DNA from: Solicola gregarius
Lineage (GTDB): Bacteria > Actinomycetota > Actinomycetes > Propionibacteriales > Nocardioidaceae
Assembly (NCBI RefSeq): GCF_025790165.1
Contig: NZ_CP094970.1
Coordinates: forward strand, 3,968,001 to 4,032,000
Length of the DNA stretch: 64,000 nucleotides
Direction of reading: 5' to 3'
Numbering within the stretch: position 1 is the stretch's first letter; each line of letters starts with the position of its first letter. Both the position numbers and the translations under genes were made by a program. Shown here piece after piece: positions 8,010 through 18,413 of this stretch. Below the pieces are notes generated by a model. It saw nothing but the letters and a program-made list of their open reading frames with translations, had not been told where the DNA came from and ran no database searches.

Positions 8010-9248
8010 TCAGCGACCGCGGAGCATCCGCTGTCGTTGCGCGATCGTCTTCTTGAGCTTGGCCCGCCGCCCGCCGTCGAAGGGGAGGTCATCGACGCCG
8101 TCGATCCAGGTGTCGACTGCGTCAGCGACATCGACGACAACCCGCCGTGCCGCCCGTTCGGGTAGGCCGAGCTCGACGCCGAGTGCGACGAACCGCTTGG
8201 CCGAGACGTTGCCGTCACGCTTGCCCGCGATCGACAGGGCGAGCGTGGTGTCCCCGTACGGGAGCGTGGTCGGCATGTCGTACGCGGGCGACGGCATCCA
8301 GCGGCCGCGGATGTCTTGGAGGATCGAGAAGTTCTTCGCATGCGCGTCGCCGTTGCCGCTGACGTACGCGAACGCGAGCTGCGACAGAAGCGTACGCGCC
8401 GCCGGGATGGGCGCCTCGCACAACGAGCACAACCTCGTGAAGACCCGCTCGGTCGAGATGCGGTATTTCGCCTCGGGGTGCAGGCCGAGCACCTGGCACC
8501 CGTCCTCGACCGCGAGCGCACGCGGCTCGCCATCGTCCATTCGGACGCGGTCGAAGCGGCGTACGACGAGTCCCGGTTCGCCGTCGGCGTCGTGTACGAC
8601 ATCGGCGTCGGCCACCGTGAGCCCGGATCCGCGTGCAGCCGCGAGGAAGAAGTGCTCGTTCTCGACCACGTACGGGTACTCGGGTGGGCTCAGCTTGAGC
8701 AGATAGGAACTGCCCGCGGTGGAAACGGGCACGTTGAGCATCGTCAGGCTGGCCTTGTCCTGCACGCCCGGGAGGCCGGTCCTGTCGACGTCGATGTCGA
8801 GACCCTCGAGAAGCGTACGGAAGCGGATCTCGGTGAAGTCGTCGACGCGTACGCGTCCGCCTGCCCGTTGTGGTGCGACGCCTTCGGGTACGACCTGGAC
8901 GTCGCCGATCACGTCGGTGCCCACGGCGAGTACGAGGCTCAGCTCGTCGTCGGCGGACGTCTTGACGCTGCGTCGCAGGGCGGACAGCCGGCGGCCCTCG
9001 GGAAGCAGACCCGCGAAGAACGCCGGCACGGCTCCGCTGGCGGTGAGCGTCGGATCCCGAGTCGGGGGCAGCGAAGTGGCGACCGGGGGCCCGCCTCCGG
9101 CCAGCCAATCGTCGTCGTAGCGAAACTCGACTCCGCCCGATACGCGTTCGAGGTGAGCCGCGAGCCGGCCGGCCTTGTAGACGTCGGCACGTTGGACCTC
9201 CGTGTAGTCGGCCGGTGCTGGGGTGCTTTCCGCACTCGACTCTGACAT
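8010..9248 (-). CDS. hipA: HipA-family serine/threonine kinase toxin
   Basis: The 412-residue protein has the HipA N-terminal subdomain (through about residue 110), a GVQDKASL motif and the catalytic loop GNGDAHAKNFSIL (about residues 290-302). A metal-binding SPAYDMPTT segment lies about 25 residues later. Known HipA kinases phosphorylate glutamyl-tRNA synthetase or other translation components and are neutralised by HipB. The ATG at 9248 shares bases with the stop of hipB (TGATG); a GTG one codon earlier is an alternative. All the catalytic motifs are intact. The target is unknown. Confidence 0.93.
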   Translation of the reverse strand: MSESSAESTPAPADYTEVQRADVYKAGRLAAHLERVSGGVEFRYDDDWLAGGGPPVATSLPPTRDPTLTASGAVPAFFAGLLPEGRRLSALRRSVKTSADDELSLVLAVGTDVIGDVQVVPEGVAPQRAGGRVRVDDFTEIRFRTLLEGLDIDVDRTGLPGVQDKASLTMLNVPVSTAGSSYLLKLSPPEYPYVVENEHFFLAAARGSGLTVADADVVHDADGEPGLVVRRFDRVRMDDGEPRALAVEDGCQVLGLHPEAKYRISTERVFTRLCSLCEAPIPAARTLLSQLAFAYVSGNGDAHAKNFSILQDIRGRWMPSPAYDMPTTLPYGDTTLALSIAGKRDGNVSAKRFVALGVELGLPERAARRVVVDVADAVDTWIDGVDDLPFDGGRRAKLKKTIAQRQRMLRGR

Positions 9249-9565
9249 CACGTCGGCTGGTCTCGACGAAGGCCGTAGAGCCCGGCGAGCTCCGGACCCA
9301 CGGTCACGGCATCGTTGCGCTGACCACGCTCGAGCGCAAGGTGGAGGCCGAGCACGCGAAGTACGGCGAGCAGCTTGTCGAGTTGCAGCGTGGGTTTGCC
9401 TGTCTCGACGGCATGCACGAACCGGGTCGAGCAGCCGGCAAGTTCGGCGAGCTCACTCTGGCGAAGGTCGAGCTCCTCGCGACGTAAGGAGACCATGGCC
9501 GCGAGGACGCCAAATTCAGATGCACGATCGTGCGCTGGAGTTCGAGATTTTCGTAGTACGGCCAT
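9248..9565 (-). CDS. hipB: HipB-type XRE-family antitoxin
   Basis: The 105-residue product contains a Cro/C1 helix-turn-helix (RREELDLRQSELAELAGCST, about residues 28-47), followed by the conserved VHAVETGKPTLQLDKLLAVL stretch. Its C-terminal half matches HipB architecture. I start it at MAVLRKS (9565) because GGAGG sits 8-9 bases upstream; the longer in-frame starts (to 9604) lack a ribosome site. It is translated just before hipA and should both bind the kinase and repress the operon from the spacer toward recC. Confidence 0.88.
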   Translation of the reverse strand: MAVLRKSRTPAHDRASEFGVLAAMVSLRREELDLRQSELAELAGCSTRFVHAVETGKPTLQLDKLLAVLRVLGLHLALERGQRNDAVTVGPELAGLYGLRRDQPT

Positions 9566-9755
9566 CGCGGTGATCCTCCAATGCATGTACGAGCATCGTA
9601 ACATCTCGGGCGTGGGCGCGCCGCGCGATCCGTAGATTCACGTGTCCGTACGTGCATCTCAGGGGCCGTCGAACGGCCACATCGACAACTCGGCAAACCG
9701 GGACGCCGGAGCCGATAGGGTCGAGCGTGATGTATGAGCCGGCGCGAGGTACGCG

Positions 9756-12700
9756 ATGCTGAGGCTGCACCGGGCCGAGCGGGCCGACGCGTTGGTACGC
9801 GGGCTCGCTGACGTACTCGCGACACCACCGGACGACCCGTTCACACCCGAGGTTGTCGCGGTGCCGTCACAGGGCGTCGAGCGCTGGATAGCGCAGCGGC
9901 TCTCGACGGTGCTCGGTACCCAGCCCGGTCGGGGCGACGGCATCTGCGCGAACGTGGGGTTTCCATCGCCGCGCCGGCTGGTCGCCGACGTACTGGCGGG
10001 CGTGCTCGACCTCGCGCCGGACGACGACCCCTGGCTCGAGCGCCGGTTGGTGTGGCCACTGCTCGCGGTGATCGACGCGTCCGTGCATGAGCCATGGGCC
10101 GCGACACTCGGTCGCCACCTCGGCGCACGCGAGCGCGGCACCGACAACGGTCGCCGGGTCGCCGTCGCGCAGAAGCTCGCCGGGCTCTTCACGGCGTACG
10201 GCGCCGACCGCCCAGGGATGGTCCGAGCATGGGTACGCGGCGACGACGCCGACGGCGCGGGCAGTGGTCTGGCGACCGACCTCGCCTGGCAAGCGGAGAT
10301 CTGGCGTCGGCTCCGAATCCAGCTGGCAGTGGAGAGTCCGGCCGAGCGCCTCGACGACGCGTGCCAGCGGCTGCGGGACGAGCCCGACACCGTCGGACTC
10401 CCGCCGCGACTGTCGCTGTTCGGGCCGACGAGGCTCACGACCGAGCAGCTGGACGTACTCGACGCACTCGCCGAGCACCGCGACGTACACCTGTGGCTGC
10501 CCCATCCCTCGCACGGACTCTGGCGGCGCCTCGCAGACCGTTCGACGCAACCCGCCGTACGACGCGACGACACGACCGCAGCGCTGCCGCAGCACCCCCT
10601 CGTACGCTCCATGGCGCGTGACTCTCGAGAGATGCAGCTGCGGCTCACGCCACACGTGCCGCCCGGCGGCGACGCGTACCTCGGTGACGACGAACCGGCG
10701 ACCAGCCTGCTGGGCCGGCTGCAGCGCGACATCCACGATGACCGCGCGCCTCAGGGCGGCTATGCGCTCGATGACGCAGACCGATCCATCCAGGTGCACG
10801 CCTGCCACGGACGCCAGCGACAGGTAGAGGTGCTCCGCGAGGCGATCCTCGGCCTGCTCGCGGACGATCCAGCTCTCGAGCCACGCGACATCATCGTGAT
10901 GTGTCCCGATATCGAGAACTGGGCTCCGCTGATCACCGCGACCTTCGGGCTGGCCGAGACCGAGCAGGCGCACCCCGGGCAGCAGCTACAGATCCGGCTG
11001 GCCGATCGCTCGCTCCGCCAGACGAACCCCGTTCTGTCCGTGATCGCACGCCTTCTCGATCTCGCCGACGGTCGCATGGCGGCGTCCGAGATCCTCGACC
11101 TCGCGGCGATGCCGCCGGTACGCAGACGATTCGGGTACGACGACGATGCCCTGGAGCGCATCGGCGACTGGGTGCGACGCTCCGGCGTCCGCTGGGGTTT
11201 CGATGCGCAGCACCGCTCGTCGTACGGTCTCGGTGCCTTCAACCAGAACACCTGGCGCAGCGGCCTCGACCGGGTGCTCACCGGCGTCGCGATGGCCGAT
11301 GACGATCTTCAGCCACTCGGTCTCGCGCTCCCGCTCGATGACGTCGACAGCACCGAGATCGACCTCGCCGGGCGCTTCGCGGAGTTGGTCGATCGCGTTA
11401 CAGACTTGACCGATCGGCTACACGGCCACCACTCGCTCGAAACCTGGATCGACACCCTGCTCGATGCGGTCGACCTGCTCGCCGATGCGCCACCGGCCGA
11501 GCAATGGCAGATCCTGCACGCCCGTCGGCAGCTCACCGACGCGCTGCGGTCCGCAGGCGACTTGGCCACCCGCGTACGCGTGGTGCTGGCCGACGTACGC
11601 GCGCTGCTGGCCAGCCGGCTGCGGGGCCGGCCGACCCGCGCCAACTTCCGGACCGGCCACCTGACGATCTGCACCATGGTTCCGATGCGTTCTGTGCCGC
11701 ACCGCGTCGTGTGCCTACTCGGCCTCGATGACGGTGCGTTCCCGCGTGCCGGGCGCATCGACGGCGACGACGTGCTCGCGCGTACGCCCCTGGTGGGCGA
11801 GCGCGACCCACGCTCCGAAGACCGTCAGCTGTTCCTCGACGCCGTGCTCGCAGCACGTGAGCACCTCGTCATCTGCTATACGGGTGCCGACGAGCGCACT
11901 GGTGCAGTACGCCCGCCGGCGGTTCCCGTCGGAGAGCTCCTCGACGCGCTCGACCAGACCGTGGACGGCTCGGTTCGCGAGCGGGTGCTCGTCCGCCATC
12001 CGTTGCAGCCGTTCGACGTTCGCAACTTCGAGTCCGGCGCATTGGGGCACGACGGCCCGTTCAGCTTCGACGCCGCTGCGTACGCGGGGGCACGGGCGTC
12101 GCTTGGCGCGCGAGCGGCGACCGGGGTGTTCCTGCAAGCACCGCTCGATCCTGAGCCACCTGGCGTCGTCGAGCTCGACGAGTTGATTCGGTTCCTCGAG
12201 CACCCGGCACGGGCCTTCCTCCGCCAACGGCTCGGGCTGTCCACCTTGCCCGACGTCGATGAAACGGCCGATGCGCTCCCGATCGACGTCGCGCCGTTGG
12301 AGAGCTGGGAGATCGGCGACCGGCTGCTCGACGCACGCCTACGAGGAATCGACCGCGGCGCCGCCGTCCGGGCCGAATGGCTGCGTGGCGGCATCCCTCC
12401 CGGCCGGCTCGGGCAAGCCAGGCTCGACCCGATCGTGGCGGACGTGGAGAGCCTCGTCACCGCGACGGTCGACCTCCACCGCACGGCGGCCACGACGGTC
12501 GAGATCGACGTCGATGTCGGCGAGGTGCGCCTCGTCGGTGCCGTGACCGGCGTCCACCAACGCGAGATCGTGCGCATCGTCTACTCGAAGCTCGGCGCCA
12601 AGCACCGTGTCCGCGCGTGGGCACAGCTGCTCGCGCTCGCCGCCGCGCGTCCGGAGCAGCGCTGGACCACAGCGACCGTCGGACGACGCCGCGGGGGAGT

Positions 12701-13088
12701 CTCGATCGCACGCATCGCCGATCTCGAGCCCGAGACGGCGCGTACGACACTCGCGTCGCTCATCTCCCTGTATGCGCAGGGCCTTCGAGAACCCTTGCCG
12801 ATTCCACCGAAGACCGCTTGCGCCTACGCCGAACGCCGCCGGAGGGGCGTACGCCCGGAGCCGAGCGCGATCTTCGCCGCGCAGGAGTGGCGGAAGTCGG
12901 CCAACAACGCGGAGTTCGGGGAGTTCGACGACGACAGCCATCGGCGGGTCTGGGGCGATGTCGCCATCGACGCACTGCTCGCACAGCCGCCCGTCGACGG
13001 CACGTACGACGAACCGCACCGCTTCGGTCAGCTCGCTCGACGGGTATGGGATCCGCTGCTCGCCGCCGAGGAGGTGAGCGAGCAATGA
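9756..13088 (+). CDS. recC: Exodeoxyribonuclease V subunit gamma, RecC
   Basis: The 1110-residue protein has the RecC pattern. There is an N-terminal inactive helicase fold beginning MLRLHRAERADALV, the conserved VAVPSQGVERWIAQRL and YRAGYRxR-like regions, a central CHGRQRQVEVLRE segment and a C-terminal inactive nuclease fold. RecC holds RecB and RecD together and reads Chi-like signals. The ATG at 9756 has GAGG about 8 bases upstream. Its stop overlaps the recB start (ATGA), fixing the order recC-recB-recD. The preceding spacer holds a small hairpin (9664-9678) and lies divergent from hipBA. Confidence 0.93.
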   Translation: MLRLHRAERADALVRGLADVLATPPDDPFTPEVVAVPSQGVERWIAQRLSTVLGTQPGRGDGICANVGFPSPRRLVADVLAGVLDLAPDDDPWLERRLVWPLLAVIDASVHEPWAATLGRHLGARERGTDNGRRVAVAQKLAGLFTAYGADRPGMVRAWVRGDDADGAGSGLATDLAWQAEIWRRLRIQLAVESPAERLDDACQRLRDEPDTVGLPPRLSLFGPTRLTTEQLDVLDALAEHRDVHLWLPHPSHGLWRRLADRSTQPAVRRDDTTAALPQHPLVRSMARDSREMQLRLTPHVPPGGDAYLGDDEPATSLLGRLQRDIHDDRAPQGGYALDDADRSIQVHACHGRQRQVEVLREAILGLLADDPALEPRDIIVMCPDIENWAPLITATFGLAETEQAHPGQQLQIRLADRSLRQTNPVLSVIARLLDLADGRMAASEILDLAAMPPVRRRFGYDDDALERIGDWVRRSGVRWGFDAQHRSSYGLGAFNQNTWRSGLDRVLTGVAMADDDLQPLGLALPLDDVDSTEIDLAGRFAELVDRVTDLTDRLHGHHSLETWIDTLLDAVDLLADAPPAEQWQILHARRQLTDALRSAGDLATRVRVVLADVRALLASRLRGRPTRANFRTGHLTICTMVPMRSVPHRVVCLLGLDDGAFPRAGRIDGDDVLARTPLVGERDPRSEDRQLFLDAVLAAREHLVICYTGADERTGAVRPPAVPVGELLDALDQTVDGSVRERVLVRHPLQPFDVRNFESGALGHDGPFSFDAAAYAGARASLGARAATGVFLQAPLDPEPPGVVELDELIRFLEHPARAFLRQRLGLSTLPDVDETADALPIDVAPLESWEIGDRLLDARLRGIDRGAAVRAEWLRGGIPPGRLGQARLDPIVADVESLVTATVDLHRTAATTVEIDVDVGEVRLVGAVTGVHQREIVRIVYSKLGAKHRVRAWAQLLALAAARPEQRWTTATVGRRRGGVSIARIADLEPETARTTLASLISLYAQGLREPLPIPPKTACAYAERRRRGVRPEPSAIFAAQEWRKSANNAEFGEFDDDSHRRVWGDVAIDALLAQPPVDGTYDEPHRFGQLARRVWDPLLAAEEVSEQ

Positions 13089-16000
13089 CCGACAACTTCG
13101 ATCTTCTCGGGCCGCTTCCCACCGGCACCACTGTGCTCGAAGCGAGCGCAGGCACGGGCAAGACCCACGCGATCGCGACCCTCGCCGTCCGCTACCTGGC
13201 CGCGGGCGTGCCGATCGAGTCGATGATGATGATCACGTTCGGCAGGGCGGCGACCGTCGAGCTACGCGAGCGGGTACGCGAACGTCTCACGTACGCTGCC
13301 CACGCCGCCGCGAACGGCGACGCGCACGACCCGCTCGTCGCGCACCTGCTCGATGCCGACCCGGCAGAAGTGGAGCGACGCTGTAGCCGGCTCGCGACTG
13401 CGGTCGCCGACTTCGATGCCGCGACGATCGCGACCACGCACGGCTTCTGCCAGCAGATGCTTGCCGGACTCGGTATTGCCGCCGATGTCGACCATGATGT
13501 GCGTTTCGCCGAAGACACCGCAGACGTCGTCACCGAGGTCGTACAGGATCTCTACGTACGTGCGTACGGCGCCGTCGACAGCGCGGCCCCCGCATTCACG
13601 CTCGGGAAGGCGATCGAGATCGCGAGCGATGCGGTTTGCGACCACAGTTCCCGACTGGAGCCACGCGACGCTGCACCCGACTCGGTCGCCGACCTTCGCC
13701 GTCGCATCGCCGAGAGCGCGCGCAGCGGTGTGCAGGATCGCAAGCGTCTGAAACGCCTGATGGACTACGACGATCTCCTCGTGCACCTGCGCGATGCGCT
13801 CGTCGACTCCGCGACCGGTAGAGACGCGCAGGATCGCATCCGCTCGCGATACGACGTCGTCCTCGTCGACGAGTTCCAGGACACCGACCCGGTGCAGTGG
13901 GAGATCCTCGCGACCACGTTCCACGGTCACCGAACGCTCGTGCTCATCGGGGATCCCAAGCAGGCGATCTATGCCTTCCGGGGCGCCGACGTCACGACGT
14001 ACCTGGACGCGATCGGCGACGCCGACAGCCAGTCGACCCTCGGCACCAACTGGCGCAGCGATGCGCCGCTCGTACGCGCGCTCGGCAGCGTCATGGGCGA
14101 GACCAGCCTCGGTGACGATCGCATCGTCGTGCACGACGTCGATGCCGCGCACCAGGGGCAGAGCATCGCCGGTGAGCGCGCCACCCCGCTACGGTTCCGG
14201 CTCGTCACGAGAGACGTTCTCGAGGCCGCCCGCAACGGGCTCATTCCGGTCGCCGCGGTACGCGCCCACGTCGCCGCCGATGTCGCCCAAGACATCGTCG
14301 CCGTTTTGGAGTCGGACACCCGTGTGACGGATCGCGACGGCACCGAGCATGCGGTCGGTCCGGGTGACCTCGCCGTGCTCGTGCAGCGCAACGTCGATGG
14401 GCAGACCGTGCGAGATGCACTGCAGAGCGCGGGCGTACCCGCCGTGCTGACCGGCACCTCCAGCGTGTTCCTGTCCGATGCGGCGAGCGACTGGCTGACG
14501 CTGCTCACCGCGCTCGAGCAACCGCACCGCCCGGGCCTGACCAGAGCCGCGGCGCTGACCCGTTTCGTCGGATGGACACCCGAACGCCTGGCCAGCGACG
14601 AGGCCGGCATCGACCGGCTTGCGGGTACGTTGCGCGAGTGGGCCGATACGCTCGCGAGGCGGGGAGTCGCCGCGCTGCTGGAGACGGTGACTTCCACGAC
14701 CGGGTTCGCAGAACGCCTGCTCCGTCGGGCCGATGGCGAACGCGAGCTCACCGACGTACGCCACATCGGCCAGATCCTGCACGCCGAGGCCGGCCGCGGC
14801 GAGGTCGGGGTCAGCGCGCTCGTCGAGTGGCTCCGTGGTCGCATCCGGGAGGCACGCATCGACGTCACCGAGGAGCGCAGCCGACGCCTCGAGTCCGATG
14901 CGAACGCCGTGCAGGTCGTCACGGTCCATCGCGCCAAGGGGCTGGAGTTCCCGATCGTGTATGCGCCGTACCTGTGGGACCGGTTCGTCGCGAAGACGCC
15001 CGATCCGCTGCGACTGCACGATGGCGGCGCGCGCGTACTCGACGTCGGGGGGTCCGATGACCCCGGGTACGCGGAGCGGCGCAAGGCGCATGCCGAGGAG
15101 GACGCCGGCGAATCGCTGCGCCTCGCGTATGTCGCGCTCACTCGGGCCCGAGCGCAGGTCGTCGCCTACTGGGCACCGACGAAGAACACCGAGACAGCAC
15201 CACTGCACCGGATGCTGTTCGCGAGTAGGGGAATCGACGGGTCGTTGCCCCAGTGGGTCGCGGTGCCGGCCGACTCGGCCGTACGCGCACACCTCATGTC
15301 GCTGAGCGAGCGCGCGGCGGGCACGATCGCCGTCGAGGTCGCAACGGGCGAAGGCGATCGGGCGTGGCAACCTCCGAGTGACGCTCCTCCGCCCCTGGCG
15401 GTACGCGAGTTCGACCGCACGGTCGACTCGAACTGGGCGCGGATGTCGTACTCGCGGTTGACCGCCGGACTGCACGAGTTCGACGACGGCGCGACGAGTG
15501 AGGCCGAAGACCCAGGCACCGTTGACGAACCAGTCGTCGAAGTCGCCTCGGACGCGACCAGAGGCCCGGTGTCGCCGATGGCCGAGCTCCCGGTCGGCGC
15601 AGCGTTCGGTACACACGTGCACGGTGTGCTCGAGGAGCTCGACTTCGCCGACACCGACCTACGTACGCGGATCATCGACCTGTCGGCAGACTCCGGTCGC
15701 GCGGTCGGCGTCGAGCCTGCCGCACTCGCCGACGCGATGCTCCCGTCCCTGTCGACGCCGCTCGGTCCGCTTGCATCCGGCCTGCGTCTGGTCGACGTCC
15801 CGCGAGGCGGTCGCCTCGACGAGCTCGACTTCGAGCTGCCGCTGGCGGGCGGCGACACCTCGACGGCAGATGCGAGCGTGGCATCGATCGCCGGCCTGCT
15901 GCGGGAGCACCTGCCGGCCGATGATCCGCTCGCCGCGTACGCGGGCGACCTCGCCGCGCCCCAGCTGGCAGCGCGACGGCTGCGCGGGTTCCTGACCGGC

Positions 16001-16387
16001 AGTATCGACCTCGTGCTCCGTGTCGGCGCGGCGGAGGGAGCGCCGTGCTACCTCGTGGTCGACTACAAGACCAACTGGATCGGCACCGACGAGACACTGA
16101 CCGCCTGGCACTACCGTCCCGATGCGCTCGCGGGCGCCATGCGGGCGGCGCACTATCCCTTGCAGGCGCTGCTGTACTCGGTCGCCCTGCATAGGTTCCT
16201 GCGCTGGCGCCAGCCCGCGTACGACCCCGATACCCACCTCGGCGGCGTGCTCTACCTGTTCCTGCGCGGAATGTGCGGTCCCGAGACGCCCGTTGTCGAC
16301 GGCGTCCCGTGCGGAGTCTTCTCGTGGCGCCCTCCTGCGTCGCTCGTCGTGGGTCTCTCGGACCTGCTGGACAGGGGTGCAGGTTGA
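13085..16387 (+). CDS. recB: Exodeoxyribonuclease V subunit beta, RecB helicase-nuclease
   Basis: The 1100-residue protein has all SF1A helicase motifs: ASAGTGKT (about residues 20-27), LVDEFQDTDPVQW (about 260), GDPKQAIYAFRGAD, VTVHRAKGLEFP and LAYVALTRAR. It also has a C-terminal RecB nuclease domain with VDYKTNW near residue 993. It unwinds and degrades DNA from double-strand ends in repair and phage defence. The ATG at 13085 overlaps the recC stop. The stop at 16385-16387 overlaps a TTG that starts recD. Slightly short for RecB, but no motif is missing. Confidence 0.95.
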   Translation: MTDNFDLLGPLPTGTTVLEASAGTGKTHAIATLAVRYLAAGVPIESMMMITFGRAATVELRERVRERLTYAAHAAANGDAHDPLVAHLLDADPAEVERRCSRLATAVADFDAATIATTHGFCQQMLAGLGIAADVDHDVRFAEDTADVVTEVVQDLYVRAYGAVDSAAPAFTLGKAIEIASDAVCDHSSRLEPRDAAPDSVADLRRRIAESARSGVQDRKRLKRLMDYDDLLVHLRDALVDSATGRDAQDRIRSRYDVVLVDEFQDTDPVQWEILATTFHGHRTLVLIGDPKQAIYAFRGADVTTYLDAIGDADSQSTLGTNWRSDAPLVRALGSVMGETSLGDDRIVVHDVDAAHQGQSIAGERATPLRFRLVTRDVLEAARNGLIPVAAVRAHVAADVAQDIVAVLESDTRVTDRDGTEHAVGPGDLAVLVQRNVDGQTVRDALQSAGVPAVLTGTSSVFLSDAASDWLTLLTALEQPHRPGLTRAAALTRFVGWTPERLASDEAGIDRLAGTLREWADTLARRGVAALLETVTSTTGFAERLLRRADGERELTDVRHIGQILHAEAGRGEVGVSALVEWLRGRIREARIDVTEERSRRLESDANAVQVVTVHRAKGLEFPIVYAPYLWDRFVAKTPDPLRLHDGGARVLDVGGSDDPGYAERRKAHAEEDAGESLRLAYVALTRARAQVVAYWAPTKNTETAPLHRMLFASRGIDGSLPQWVAVPADSAVRAHLMSLSERAAGTIAVEVATGEGDRAWQPPSDAPPPLAVREFDRTVDSNWARMSYSRLTAGLHEFDDGATSEAEDPGTVDEPVVEVASDATRGPVSPMAELPVGAAFGTHVHGVLEELDFADTDLRTRIIDLSADSGRAVGVEPAALADAMLPSLSTPLGPLASGLRLVDVPRGGRLDELDFELPLAGGDTSTADASVASIAGLLREHLPADDPLAAYAGDLAAPQLAARRLRGFLTGSIDLVLRVGAAEGAPCYLVVDYKTNWIGTDETLTAWHYRPDALAGAMRAAHYPLQALLYSVALHRFLRWRQPAYDPDTHLGGVLYLFLRGMCGPETPVVDGVPCGVFSWRPPASLVVGLSDLLDRGAG

Positions 16388-18284
16388 GCGGCGAGGAGAG
16401 ACGGACGAAGGAGCGGGTCGACGAGCGCGACCACCTGACACTGACCGTCGGTGACGTCGAGGATGCGTACGACGTGCAGCGGGTGACTCGCAGCGTCGGG
16501 GCACTCGCCGAGTTCAACCGGGCCGGGGTTCTCGGCCCGGCCGACGTGCACGTCGCGGAAGCGCTCGGCCGACTGGGCGTCGAGGAGTCGCCGGACGTTC
16601 TGCTCGCGATCGCCCTCGCCGTACGCTCCGCGCGCCTCGGTTCGGTATGTCTCGATCTTTCGACGGCGCGCGAAACCACCGTGGTCGAGGGCGTCGCAGT
16701 CGACAGCCTGCCCTGGCCGACGCCGCAAGGGTGGGTCGACGCGCTCGGGGCCAGCCCTCTGGTCGCGGTCGGCGCAGATGCCCAAGCAGGTAAGCCGCTT
16801 CGGCTGGTCGGCTCGGTGGTGTACCTCGACCGCTACTGGCGCGACGAGCAGATCGTCGCAGCCGCGGTCGACGCCGCGCACGTACGCCCCGCGCCGGAGG
16901 TCGACCGCGAACGCCTGCGCGCAGCGGTCGACCGCCTCTTCGGCTCCGGTGACGCCGATCGGCAGCGCCTCGCGGCGATCGTGGCGGCCGGCCGGTGGTT
17001 CAGCGTGATCGCCGGCGGTCCCGGCACCGGCAAGACAACAACGGTTGCAAGGCTCCTTGCGCTGCTGTGTGACCAGCCCGGCCCTGCTCCGCGCCTCGCT
17101 CTTGCCGCCCCGACCGGCCGGGCCGCGGCACGCTTGCTCGAGGCCGTGACAACGCAGGCGGCGCAGTTCGACTCGGCAGACCGTGACCGCCTGGGCGACC
17201 TGCGCGCGTCCACATTGCATCGGCTGCTCGGGTGGAAGCCCGGCTCCCGCACGCGGTTCCGACACGACCGCACCAACCCGCTGCCGTACGACGCCGTGAT
17301 CGTCGACGAGGCGTCGATGGTGTCGCTGACCATGATGGCGCGGTTGGCCGACGCACTCCGTACGGACGCGCGGCTCGTACTCGTGGGCGATCCCGATCAG
17401 CTCGCCTCGGTCGAGGTCGGCGCCGTGCTCGGAGACCTGGTGCGGCGCGAGGCGGCGCCGGGCTCGGTAGAGACGGACACGCACCTCGTCGAAGCCGATC
17501 TGGCCGATCTCGACGCCGCCGAACGCCGCGCGGCGCTGACCTCCGGCGTCGTACGGCTGGCGCACGTCTATCGGTTCTCCGGTCAGATCGAGGCGCTGGC
17601 CGAGGGAGTACGCCGCGGCGACGCCGATACCGTGCTCGGGCTGCTCGATGACGGCTCCGAGAGTGTCGAGCTGGTCGAGTCTGAAGCGGGCGAGGGCCTG
17701 CGTACGGACGTCGTGGGCGCGGGAGCGGCCGTCGTCGAAGCCGCGCGTGCCGGCGACGCGGCGCGTGCCGTCGATGCGCTCGGTGTTCACCGGCTGCTGT
17801 GTGCGCACCGCGAGGGCCGTACGGCGTTGCCCGGTGGAGCCTGCGGGCCGAGGATTGGCTGCGCGAGCGGGTGGACGGGTACGCCAGCGACGGGCCCTGG
17901 TACGTCGGCCGGCCGTTGCTCGTCACCGCGAACGACTACCGGCTCGGGCTGTTCAACGGTGACACAGGAGTCGTGATCGATGCCGGCGGCGAGGCGCGGG
18001 CCGCGTTCCGCCGCGACGGCGAGCTCGACCTGTTGCCGACGAACCGGCTGGCCGACGTGCAGACGATGCACGCGATGTCGGTGCATCGCAGCCAGGGCAG
18101 CCAGTTCGATCGGGTGACCCTGATCCTGCCGCCGGTCGATTCGCCGCTGCTCACCCGCGAGCTGCTCTATACCGCGGTCACGCGAGCTAAGGAGCACGTA
18201 CGCATCGTGGGTACGCGCGATGCGCTCGCGCAGGCGATCGAGCGGCCGGTCGTACGTGCGAGCGGGCTGCGTACCCGCCGCTAG
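16384..18284 (+). pseudogene. recD: Exodeoxyribonuclease V subunit alpha, RecD, interrupted by a -1 frameshift
   Basis: From TTG 16384 (TTGA overlap with recB) the frame encodes Walker A GGPGTGKTTTVARL (about residue 211), VDEASMVS and GDPDQLASVEVGAVL, then loses homology after LLCAHRE and stops at 17976. The missing C-terminus, GPYGVARW through MSVHRSQGSQFDRV and LLYTAVTRAKEHV, is in a different frame ending at 18284. The switch lies at the G-run 17814-17816: one extra G would restore a 633-residue RecD, and the 1901-base span is one short of a multiple of three. It is either a real mutation separating helicase motifs V-VI, or an assembly error. Confidence 0.88.
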
Positions 18285-18413
18285 CGAAGTGCCTTGCGTC
18301 AGCCGACCACCTGCACGAGCGCTCGGAGACGCGTCGATTTGACCCCGAATCCGGAGGATGGTGCTGGGGCATGCCGGACGAGCAGTGCTCGCCGCCTACG
18401 CTGACGCCATGGA

